8,328 nt of DNA from Anaerolineae bacterium (GTDB lineage: Bacteria > Chloroflexota > Anaerolineae > UBA4142), in the NCBI GenBank assembly GCA_026417715.1, contig JAOACU010000123.1, positions 1 to 8,328 of the forward strand. Direction: 5' to 3'. Each line of letters opens with the position of its first letter. The stretch's first letter is position 1. Positions 1 through 5,926 of the stretch are shown piece after piece. Made by a program: the position numbers and the translations under genes. Below the pieces are notes generated by a model that saw only the letters and a program-made list of their open reading frames with translations, was not told where the DNA came from and did no database searches.

Positions 1-139
1 GTGAGGCAGTGAGACAGTGGGACAGTGGGACAGTGAGGCAGTGGGACAGTGGGACAGTGAGACAGTGGATTGGCTAACTGTCCTACTGTTCTACTGTCCT
101 ACTGTTCTACTGTCTAACTGTCCTACTGTCTAACTGTCT
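1..139. repeat. Large inverted repeat of octamer units
   Basis: Eight copies of an octamer (consensus GACAGTGG, with variants GACAGTGA, GGCAGTGA and GGCAGTGG) occupy 5-68. After a 7-bp spacer (69-75), eight copies of a near-complementary octamer (TACTGTCC, TACTGTTC, AACTGTCC and similar) occupy 76-139. In RNA the arms pair with recurrent G-U wobbles, giving a very long hairpin. The left-arm variants differ from those on the right, so the arms have drifted separately. The array stops 20 bp before the start codon of the downstream gene and fills most of its visible 5' region. It could be a dispersed extragenic repeat, a structured leader, or part of a terminator for a gene left of the window. 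The repeat is seen directly; its function is unknown. Confidence 0.9.
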
Positions 140-159
140 TACAGACCAGCGGAGGCATA

Positions 160-2085
160 ATGACGTTACCTAGACTCTGGAACACACGCTCGTTCTTTGA
201 TTTAGCATTACCCGGCTTGACGATGATGTTGGGTTTGCAGACGTTGCGCGTTCTCATTCCCACCATCGTTTGGTACCTGGGTGACACACTCGAATTATCG
301 AGCATTATCCTTGGTGTGATCTCCATTGGTATCTTTGCATTGTCGTTTCTCGTCATTCCGTTGTATCGGGCGTTGGGATTGCGCCGCGCGCTGTGGGTGA
401 CGTTGCTAGGAATCGGCATTACGCGTTTGTTGGAACAAGTGCTCATTCTCCCCGCACTCGATTTTCTCTTCGCGCTAGTTGGCACAGTACTCTTTACGTT
501 TTTCATCCCGCTCTATCTGGCGTATGTGCGTGTGGACAAACTCGCCGCGCCGCGCAAATTTGGACGTGGATTACTTTTGGGCTTGGTATTCGATACGACG
601 ATTCACGGATCGTTTCACACGCTCGATTTAAGTTGGCAGCAACATTCGTTCGCGCCGATTGTCGCCGTGCTCGTTGTCCTCGCGCAGATGGGCTTGACGC
701 TGTATCTGATTCGCGACGACCACGAAGCCACCGAAACGACGCTGCTCGGCAGTCTGCCGCTTGGCGCGTTGGGGTTGTTTGTTTTTGTGACCCAAGTGAT
801 TTTTCAAAACGTCGCGCGCGCCACAGTGCTCACGGGCTTTCCGATGCCACAGGCATACGCGTTCATCGTCATTGTCAACGCGATTGGTATTTCCGCCGCG
901 CTCTTGCCGATTGTCGCCGAGCGTTCCACAGCAGTCGCCGCAATCGTTGGAACGTTGTTCCTCGCGTGGCTTGCCTGGCGCCCCGCGCCCCAAGCCGAAG
1001 TCGCCGATTTGATGTTCTTCTTTGGCAACTTGTTACTCTTTCCATTCATCACCTTGATTTTCGCTAGTCTTGGCGCACGCGAAGAAATCAACAAAGGCAT
1101 CACGCGCACAGCGATCGCGAACGGAATCGGCTGGCTCTTGTTTGCGCTGTTCACCTTGTTGTACTATGTCAGTTACGACATCAATCTAGGTTTCTCGAAT
1201 CAGGTGTTGCCGCCGCTGGCGGTGATTCTCATTGGCTTGGCAGTCGTCGGCGCATTGCGCGTGATACCACACTTTCCGATGGCGAGTAGCACCACGTCGG
1301 CAACGGTAGCATTCGCGCTGGTGCTTGTGCCGCTCATCATTTGGGCAAACTGGCATTCGCCCGAACCAAGTGTCGGCAAGGGATTTCCAGTACGCGTGAT
1401 GACCTACAACATTCACAACGGTTTTAACACGGCAGGCCGACTCGATCCCGAAGCGATTGCGCGCGTGATCGAACAGGCGCGTCCCGACATTGTGGCATTG
1501 CAAGAAGTCGCGCGCGGTTGGTATATTGATGGTTCGGTGGATTTGGCGATGTGGCTCTCGCGTCGCTTGCAAATGCCGTACGTGTTTGGTCCAACAGCCG
1601 ATTGTGTGTGGGGCAACGCGATCTTGTCGCGATATCCGATCAAAGAGTGGAAGAATGTGCCGTTGCCGCCGCGTCATTTGGCGCTCAAACGCGGTTTCTT
1701 GTGGGCGCGGATTGATATTGGCGGCGGTGAGGAGATACTTTTCATCGCCACACACTTGCATCACATCGAAACAGACAGCGCGATTCGTCAGGTCCAAATG
1801 CCCGTGCTTGTCAAATTCTGGAATCAACGTCCGCGCACGATCTTACTTGGCGATTTGAACGCCACACCTGACGCGCCAGAAATCGCGATGCTACGTAATG
1901 CGGGCTTGCGCGATGCATTTGCATTGGCAGGTCAGGGATATGGCTTTACCTGGCCCTCCAACAAGCCGAATCAGCGCATTGATTATATTTGGGTCTCACC
2001 CGATTTGACGGTACGCAACCTGATGATGCCGCGCAGCACCGCATCGGATCACATCGGAATTGCGGTCACAGTGGAGAAAAAATAA
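160..2085 (+). CDS. Membrane protein with C-terminal endonuclease/exonuclease/phosphatase domain
   Basis: This 641-residue protein has two parts. Residues about 15-397 are strongly hydrophobic, with roughly 12 membrane segments. Residues about 410-640 form an EEP-superfamily hydrolase domain, a metal-dependent phosphodiesterase fold shared by DNase I, sphingomyelinases and inositol phosphatases. The expected motifs are present: MTYNIHN (414-420, N417), LQE (447-449, metal ligand E449), ATHLHH (530-535, H532), GDLNATP (564-570, D565 and N567), RIDYIW (606-611) and the terminal SDH (629-631, D630 and H631), so the enzyme looks active. The ATG is preceded by GGAGG at 151-155, four bases away. 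Membrane attachment suggests a lipid or phosphodiester substrate rather than chromosomal DNA. The general shape recalls CWH43-type proteins, where a membrane part precedes an EEP domain, but I cannot show homology of the membrane half. The substrate and the side of the membrane facing the catalytic domain are not determinable. It converges on the methyltransferase gene. Confidence 0.88.
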   Translation: MTLPRLWNTRSFFDLALPGLTMMLGLQTLRVLIPTIVWYLGDTLELSSIILGVISIGIFALSFLVIPLYRALGLRRALWVTLLGIGITRLLEQVLILPALDFLFALVGTVLFTFFIPLYLAYVRVDKLAAPRKFGRGLLLGLVFDTTIHGSFHTLDLSWQQHSFAPIVAVLVVLAQMGLTLYLIRDDHEATETTLLGSLPLGALGLFVFVTQVIFQNVARATVLTGFPMPQAYAFIVIVNAIGISAALLPIVAERSTAVAAIVGTLFLAWLAWRPAPQAEVADLMFFFGNLLLFPFITLIFASLGAREEINKGITRTAIANGIGWLLFALFTLLYYVSYDINLGFSNQVLPPLAVILIGLAVVGALRVIPHFPMASSTTSATVAFALVLVPLIIWANWHSPEPSVGKGFPVRVMTYNIHNGFNTAGRLDPEAIARVIEQARPDIVALQEVARGWYIDGSVDLAMWLSRRLQMPYVFGPTADCVWGNAILSRYPIKEWKNVPLPPRHLALKRGFLWARIDIGGGEEILFIATHLHHIETDSAIRQVQMPVLVKFWNQRPRTILLGDLNATPDAPEIAMLRNAGLRDAFALAGQGYGFTWPSNKPNQRIDYIWVSPDLTVRNLMMPRSTASDHIGIAVTVEKK

Positions 2086-2115
2086 ATAGACATTATGCGG
2101 AATAAGGATTTCCGT

Positions 2116-2172
2116 CCACTAAGGACACGAAGGACACGAAAAAATCTTGGTGTTTCTTCGTGTCCTTCGTGG
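2116..2172. repeat. Extragenic palindrome of the GGACACGAAGG type
   Basis: The 17-bp arm at 2116-2132 pairs with 2156-2172 with one mismatch (core AAGGACACGAAG), around a 23-bp centre that holds a partial second copy of GACACGAA and an A-run. It lies just after the stop of the EEP gene in the convergent spacer. Repeats of this wording are, to my recollection, common between genes in environmental bacterial genomes. It could help terminate the upstream gene, but it has no clean U-tract. Confidence 0.75.
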
Positions 2173-2190
2173 AGAAAAAGTTATTTCGCA

Positions 2191-2221
2191 CATAGAGACG
2201 AGTGGCGGACTCGTCTCTATG
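2191..2221. terminator. Perfect 13-bp hairpin between convergent genes
   Basis: CATAGAGACGAGT (2191-2203) and its exact complement (2209-2221) flank the loop GGCGG. The right arm contains the TAG stop codon of the minus-strand methyltransferase gene (2217-2219). Placed where two genes converge, it could stop transcription from both sides. No U-tract follows in either direction, so it is not a textbook intrinsic terminator and may instead be a dispersed repeat. Confidence 0.6.
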
Positions 2222-3140
2222 TCTTGCGTGCATACAAGGTGAATAGATCGCCAAAGTTGACCGAGACAGCGATGTGTGACCACTTGAAGGTAGTGAGGAT
2301 TTTGGTGAGGAAACGCGCCAACGTGTGGTTGTAGGGTTCCAACCGACTGACGAGATAGCCCAGACGCAGATAACGCCCTTGCGTGTGAAAGCGAATGATC
2401 TGAAAGCCATTGCGCGTTAGCATCTTGCTCAACGTGCGCGGGGAAAAATAATAGAGATGCATTTCCATTAGCCAGGGCCAGCGCTTGCCCAAGAGACGCG
2501 CGAATAAACTTTCGATGTCAATCGTGTGAATCGCAAAGACACCGCCCGGCTTGAGGACACGATGCACGTGGCGAATCTCGCTCGCGGGGTCGGTGAGGTG
2601 TTCGATGACATCCCACATCGTTACCACGTCGAAATAATTTTCAGGTAACTGGGCTTGATTCAGCGTGCCCGTAATCACGTGCAAACCGCGCGCGCGTGCG
2701 TGTTCCGCCGCCCACACCGACGGCTCCACACCCCACGCTTCCCACCCGCGCGTCTGTGCAATCTCCACCATCACGCCGATATGACATCCCACATCGAGCA
2801 AACGTCGCGTGGAAGAGTGGTGTGCCACTAACTCCTCGAGTGGCGCCAAATTTCGCTCAAACGTCAACACGCGTCCTTCACGTTCCTCCACGTACGTAGG
2901 GTCTTCGACGACGCTATAATTTTCGTTGACGCGCGCGGAATCCCAACGCGGATTGGCATACACCAAACCACACACGTTACAGCGCACGATGGGCGGATGA
3001 ATGCCGTACGCTGAACTTGTGCAACGGAAATCACTCGATTGGAGTGGAATGCCATTCAACGTGCTGGGGTACAATAGCGTGGCGTTACGTGAACCACACA
3101 AATTGCAAGGAATGTCTTCACTTAGTTCAACGTCTATCAT
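2217..3140 (-). CDS. Zinc-ribbon class I SAM-dependent methyltransferase
   Basis: The product has 307 residues. An N-terminal CxxC pair (C12, C15) and a second (C54, C57) form a probable zinc ribbon. A Methyltransf_23-like Rossmann domain follows: motif I LLDVGCHIG (114-122), acidic residue after strand 2 in GVEPS (E139), DVIEHL (177-182) and LKPGG (196-200). After that comes MHLYYFSPRTL, a segment typical of methyltransferases in sugar and polysaccharide gene clusters. The methyl acceptor is unknown. The start is taken as ATG at 3138-3140 because it overlaps the TGA of the upstream glycosyltransferase as ATGA, which implies translational coupling. A TTG at 3156-3158 would add six residues but lies inside the upstream gene and has no good ribosome site. 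The stop falls in a palindrome arm. The pairing suggests modification of a glycan or lipid-linked sugar. Confidence 0.87.
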   Translation of the reverse strand: MIDVELSEDIPCNLCGSRNATLLYPSTLNGIPLQSSDFRCTSSAYGIHPPIVRCNVCGLVYANPRWDSARVNENYSVVEDPTYVEEREGRVLTFERNLAPLEELVAHHSSTRRLLDVGCHIGVMVEIAQTRGWEAWGVEPSVWAAEHARARGLHVITGTLNQAQLPENYFDVVTMWDVIEHLTDPASEIRHVHRVLKPGGVFAIHTIDIESLFARLLGKRWPWLMEMHLYYFSPRTLSKMLTRNGFQIIRFHTQGRYLRLGYLVSRLEPYNHTLARFLTKILTTFKWSHIAVSVNFGDLFTLYARKT

Positions 3141-3874
3141 TTGAATCGTTCCAGCCAATTGTCTTTTGCCATTCGCATACGCCGATACGTGAGTCGCATC
3201 ACCGTGTAAGTGGCTTTATAGATTTCGGCGCGCGAGATTTTCGATTGTCCCAACTGACGATCCTGATAAATAATCGGCACTTCACCGATGCGCCAGCCGC
3301 GCGTTTGGCACAGGAACAACATCTCGATTAGAAACGAATAGCCGTTCGAGAAGATACGATTCAGGTCAATCGAATCGAGCACAGCGCGACGATACGCGCG
3401 AAAACCCGCCGTGCAATCGTGCGCGTGTAACCCCAGCATCGTCCGTGCGAAGAGATTGGCGCCCCAACTGACGAAACGTAACGTGTGGTCGCGTCCTTCC
3501 ATTCCGCCACCGCGCACATAGCGCGAGCCAATCACCACATCGAAATTGTTCAGGGCGGCAATTAACGCCGGCAAGTATTTCGGATCGTGCGAAAAATCGG
3601 CGTCCATTGTAAGAATGGGATCGGCGTGAAGTTCAAACGCGCGCCGCATCCCCGCAATGTGTGCCGTGCCCAAACCCAGTTTGCCCGAACGATGAATCGG
3701 ATGCACGTACGCGTCGCGCGCGGCAAGCGCGTCCACCACTTGCCCCGTGCCATCGGGCGAATTATCATCTACCACGATCACGCGCGCGTCGGCAAGTTGC
3801 GCGCGAATTTCTGTGACCAGTCGTTCGATGTTTTCGCGTTCGTTGTACGTTGGAATGATGATAGCCGCTGACAT
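3137..3874 (-). CDS. Polyprenol-phosphate sugar synthase-like glycosyltransferase, family 2
   Basis: This 245-residue GT-A fold protein resembles dolichol/polyprenol-phosphate mannosyltransferase (DPM1-type). These enzymes move a sugar from a nucleotide donor to a polyprenyl phosphate at the cytoplasmic face of the membrane. Visible motifs are IIIPTYNERENI (5-16), VVDDNSPDGT (34-43), the metal-binding DADFSHDP (91-98), VIGSRYV (114-120), DCTAGFRA (153-160) and LGQSKIS (208-214). There is no C-terminal membrane segment, so it is the short, soluble or peripheral form. The ATG at 3872-3874 is preceded by GGAG (3880-3883) five bases away. It is first in a two-gene operon with the methyltransferase. 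The sugar (mannose, glucose or another) cannot be read from sequence alone. Confidence 0.9.
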   Translation of the reverse strand: MSAAIIIPTYNERENIERLVTEIRAQLADARVIVVDDNSPDGTGQVVDALAARDAYVHPIHRSGKLGLGTAHIAGMRRAFELHADPILTMDADFSHDPKYLPALIAALNNFDVVIGSRYVRGGGMEGRDHTLRFVSWGANLFARTMLGLHAHDCTAGFRAYRRAVLDSIDLNRIFSNGYSFLIEMLFLCQTRGWRIGEVPIIYQDRQLGQSKISRAEIYKATYTVMRLTYRRMRMAKDNWLERFK

Positions 3875-3901
3875 AGATGCTCCGCAAGAAATCCATTCCC
3901 C

Positions 3902-3925
3902 ATTCTATCCCGTTTTAGTTAGAAT
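3902..3925. promoter_or_regulatory. Divergent pair of TAGAAT -10-like boxes
   Basis: The 68-bp gap between the divergent glycosyltransferase and coiled-coil genes contains TAGAAT on the minus strand (3902-3907) and TAGAAT on the plus strand (3920-3925), so the two form an inverted pair 12 bp apart. Each is placed like a -10 element, ending 27 bp before the minus ATG and 17 bp before the plus ATG. I see no convincing -35 boxes. Assignment is by position and motif only. Confidence 0.4.
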
Positions 3926-3942
3926 GCAAACAAAGGAGGGCT

Positions 3943-4179
3943 ATGCCACCTAATCCACTCGTCGAGAAACAGTTGCGCGAGGCGCGTGCAGAACTCGCGC
4001 GACTCAAAGCCGAGAAACTCAAACTCTTTCCGCCCAATCCGCATCCGCTTGTCCAGCGCGATCGTTTTCCATACGAGGCAACACCGGAACAAATTCGTCT
4101 GCGGAATGAATTGATTGCGCGTATCGAGGAATTGGAACGACACATCGAGGAATTAGAAGACCGATTGTACACAACGTAG
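3943..4179 (+). CDS. Small coiled-coil protein, unrecognised
   Basis: I do not recognise this 78-residue protein. Two charged helical stretches (about 7-27 and 48-75), rich in E, K, R and L with heptad-like leucine spacing, are separated by a proline- and aromatic-rich linker (FPPNPHPLVQRDRFPYEATP, 29-48). It has no signal peptide or membrane segment, and the shape suggests a helical hairpin or oligomer. It is very likely real: an almost ideal Shine-Dalgarno, AAAGGAGG (3932-3939), sits three bases before the ATG, a -10-like TAGAAT lies at 3920-3925, and the gene fills the space between its neighbours exactly. Its TAG stop lies in the palindrome shared with the convergent VWA gene. Function is unknown. 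Confidence 0.75.
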   Translation: MPPNPLVEKQLREARAELARLKAEKLKLFPPNPHPLVQRDRFPYEATPEQIRLRNELIARIEELERHIEELEDRLYTT

Positions 4180-4204
4180 GGGCGAAGCATTGCTTCGCCC
4201 CTAC
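4176..4204. terminator. Palindrome carrying both convergent stop codons
   Basis: GTAGGGGCGAAGCA (4176-4189) is followed by one base and then its exact reverse complement (4191-4204), so in RNA at least 12 bp can pair around a five-base loop. The TAG of the plus-strand coiled-coil gene (4177-4179) and the TAG of the minus-strand VWA gene (4201-4203) are the two symmetric copies of the same bases. It is well placed as a bidirectional terminator, though no U-tract follows. I recall this GGGGCGAAGCA wording as a dispersed extragenic repeat; that needs a search. Confidence 0.7.
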
Positions 4205-5589
4205 AACAAACGATCTATCGCATTCGCCAGTTGCGTGAGGTTACTGACCTCGTGCACGGCGTCGCAGTACGGTTCGTACTGCCACATATCGCTGTCGCCG
4301 GTGTTCCAGAGGCGTTGATTTTCGGGATTCAACCAAATGATGCGACGCGCGCGCTGTTTGATTTCTTGGAACGCATCGAGGCGCGGATCGAGATAGTTGT
4401 TGCGCGCATCGCCGAGAATGATGACAGTGGTGCGATGATCTACTGTGTCGAGATAGTCCTTGCAGAAATGCGCGAGCGAGTATCCCAGATTCGTGTTGTA
4501 GTGTCCGGGTGGATGCTCTTCCAACACGCGCTCGATTGCCACTTCGGGACGATGCGCCGCAAATTCCGCGCTCACGTCGGAAATATCGTCAATGAAGACG
4601 AAACTATGCGTGCTATGGATTTGGTCTTGCAACTCGTACACCAAGCGTAGCATAAACTCGACCGCGCGGCGAACGGAGGTGGACACATCGCAAATCAAGA
4701 CGAGTTTGGGTTTGAGGTGGCGTTGCTTGCGTTTGAGTTCTATCGGCACATTGCCATAGCGTAGATTCGCGCGCAACGTGCGCTTGGCATCCAACGCGCC
4801 GCGTTTGCCACGACGTTGACGCAGCGCCGCGCGCGAACGCAATTGCGCGGCGAGTCGGCGCACCTGCAAGCGCAATTCGGCAATCTCGCGCTCACTCAAC
4901 GTATCGAACGAACGTTGCATCAGGTTGGTGGTGCGTAGCGGCTGACGTTCGCGGCGTTCCCTTGCCATCTGTTGCGCGATTTGCGCGCCAACATACTGCT
5001 CGAATTGCTCCTCCAAGCGTCGCAGATTCTCCTCCGCGATTTGCGCGAGGCGTTGCAACGTTTCGCGGCGCATCCCCATCTGTTCGAGTTTGGCGATGAG
5101 TTGTGCCATCAGCGCGTTGAACTCTTCGTCCAAGCCCAGTTGGCGCAACATTCGACGCGTGAGCCAGTTTTGTTGATGCGGGTAACGCGCTAGCGGCACC
5201 CCAGCGCGTCGTGCGAGTTGTTCTAGTTCCTCGCGCGTGGGATTCAGTCCTTGTAGAAGGTAGCGCATCAATTGCCGCAGTTTGTGTTCATCGCCCAAAA
5301 GATCGCGTAGCGCGTCTTTGAGCATTCGCATCTCATCTGGCGACAATTCGCGATTCGGATCGAAGAGCGGTGGTCCGCCACTGCCAAAGTAAATCGGAAA
5401 GAGTCGCTCGAATTCGGGAGCATCGGCAGCGTCTTTGATGAGCGTGGTGCGTAACGCCGTGCGAAACGCCTCACGATCCGTCACGCCGATTTCCTCGACG
5501 GCGCGGAACGCGTCTTCACTTTCCGCTAAACTCACGCGCACACCGACGGCGCGCAAGCCCGCGATGAATTCGATGATTCGTTGATCCAT
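4201..5589 (-). CDS. CoxE-like von Willebrand factor A domain protein
   Basis: The 462-residue product has a long, charged, helical N-terminal half (about 80-260, rich in E, R and Q) and a C-terminal VWA domain (about 294-462). The metal-ion-dependent adhesion site is complete: DVSTS (301-305), the conserved threonine in YNTNLG (T366) and the aspartate in ILGDARNNY (D394). The DARNNY segment is characteristic of the CoxE-like VWA family. Such proteins usually work with a MoxR-type AAA+ ATPase as a chaperone-like pair for metalloenzyme or complex maturation, as CoxD/CoxE do in CO dehydrogenase; no such ATPase lies in this window. The protein looks cytoplasmic. The ATG at 5587-5589 is preceded by only a weak AGGA (5597-5600), and TAGAAT lies 11 bp upstream, which hints at a very short leader. 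Confidence 0.88.
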   Translation of the reverse strand: MDQRIIEFIAGLRAVGVRVSLAESEDAFRAVEEIGVTDREAFRTALRTTLIKDAADAPEFERLFPIYFGSGGPPLFDPNRELSPDEMRMLKDALRDLLGDEHKLRQLMRYLLQGLNPTREELEQLARRAGVPLARYPHQQNWLTRRMLRQLGLDEEFNALMAQLIAKLEQMGMRRETLQRLAQIAEENLRRLEEQFEQYVGAQIAQQMARERRERQPLRTTNLMQRSFDTLSEREIAELRLQVRRLAAQLRSRAALRQRRGKRGALDAKRTLRANLRYGNVPIELKRKQRHLKPKLVLICDVSTSVRRAVEFMLRLVYELQDQIHSTHSFVFIDDISDVSAEFAAHRPEVAIERVLEEHPPGHYNTNLGYSLAHFCKDYLDTVDHRTTVIILGDARNNYLDPRLDAFQEIKQRARRIIWLNPENQRLWNTGDSDMWQYEPYCDAVHEVSNLTQLANAIDRLL

Positions 5590-5600
5590 TTTATCGTCCT

Positions 5601-5606
5601 ATTCTA
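5601..5606 (-). promoter_or_regulatory. TAGAAT -10-like box before the VWA gene
   Basis: On the minus strand TAGAAT ends 11 bp before the ATG. If transcription starts the usual six or seven bases after the box, the leader would be about five bases, so the message would be nearly leaderless. Its last three bases overlap the left end of the 5604-5745 inverted-repeat element. No clear -35 element is visible. Confidence 0.35.
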
Positions 5607-5745
5607 CTAACCAATGGTGCTAGTGCAAGCAAAGCGATGGAACGATTGTGTCACGCTGAGCGCAGCGAAGCGTCTCGTAGTCTTTTGAGAGATTCTTCGC
5701 TCCCTTCGGTCGCTCAGAATGACCACTAGCACCATTCGTTACTAG
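5604..5745. mobile_element. MITE-like element with 22-bp terminal inverted repeats
   Basis: Terminal arms 5604-5625 and 5724-5745 are complementary at 20 of 22 positions, including a perfect inner 13 bp (AATGGTGCTAGTG). Inside, a second imperfect inverted repeat pairs about 5651-5671 (GTCACGCTGAGCG, AGCGAAGCGTCTC) with about 5687-5723 (GAGATTCTTCGCTC, CGCTCAGAATGAC). This inner part matches the wording of a widespread bacterial extragenic palindrome (GTCATTCTGAGCGAAGCG). There is no open reading frame, and no obvious target-site duplication. It could be a miniature non-autonomous element or a nested repetitive extragenic palindrome. It sits directly upstream of the VWA gene. Confidence 0.6.
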
Positions 5746-5763
5746 CCCTGTTGGTTTGACCTA

Positions 5764-5797
5764 CAGGGGACACAGAGTTTTTTCTCTGTGTTCCCTG
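5764..5797. repeat. GGGGACACAGAG hairpin
   Basis: CAGGGGACACAGAG (5764-5777) pairs with 5784-5797 with one mismatch, around a loop of six T. The first 15 bases of this unit (5763-5777) recur exactly at 8165-8179, so it belongs to a dispersed family. No gene lies here. Confidence 0.75.
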
Positions 5798-5833
5798 TGT
5801 TCGGTAGAACGGCACTAACTTGTGTTGAATTAG

Positions 5834-5879
5834 CCACAGAATCACACTGAAACACACGGAAAATTTGTGTGACTCTGGG
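5834..5879. repeat. Imperfect CCACAGAATCACAC hairpin
   Basis: The arm 5834-5847 pairs imperfectly with 5867-5879 (GTGTGACTCTGGG), with about 11 of 13 positions complementary, around a 19-bp AT-rich centre. It lies in the gene-free spacer 5590-5926, between the 5764-5797 hairpin and the homoserine dehydrogenase terminator. It is probably another extragenic repeat. Confidence 0.5.
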
Positions 5880-5886
5880 AGATTCT

Positions 5887-5919
5887 AGACCTCACAGGTC
5901 TCTGAGACCTGTGAGGTCT
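5887..5919 (-). terminator. Perfect 16-bp palindrome after homoserine dehydrogenase
   Basis: AGACCTCACAGGTCTC (5887-5902) and its exact complement (5904-5919) are separated by one base. The structure begins 7 bp after the stop codon of the minus-strand homoserine dehydrogenase gene, so it is placed to end that transcript or protect its 3' end. No run of U follows on the minus strand, so termination is inferred from position. Each arm contains a shorter inner palindrome (AGACCT..AGGTCT), so alternative foldings exist. Confidence 0.6.
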
Positions 5920-5926
5920 GAGCAAA

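Noticed and set aside
1..139. CRISPR-like array
   Set aside because: The units are contiguous octamers without spacers, and no cas gene is present.
1186..1827. Long antisense frame (213 codons) inside the EEP gene
   Set aside because: It lies opposite a gene with clear catalytic motifs, has low-complexity charged composition and no recognisable domain; it is a shadow of the real reading frame.
2093..2410. Minus-strand frame that would encode a 105-residue protein
   Set aside because: Its C-terminal part is translated from the GGACACGAAGG palindrome, a frequent source of spurious annotated proteins, and the rest overlaps the methyltransferase gene in another frame.
2915..2920. TATAAT on the plus strand inside the methyltransferase gene
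   Set aside because: It is antisense within a coding region, with no -35 partner and no downstream gene to serve.
3141..3158. TTG start giving a methyltransferase six residues longer
   Set aside because: The ATG that overlaps the upstream stop as ATGA is a better start, and the TTG has no good ribosome site.
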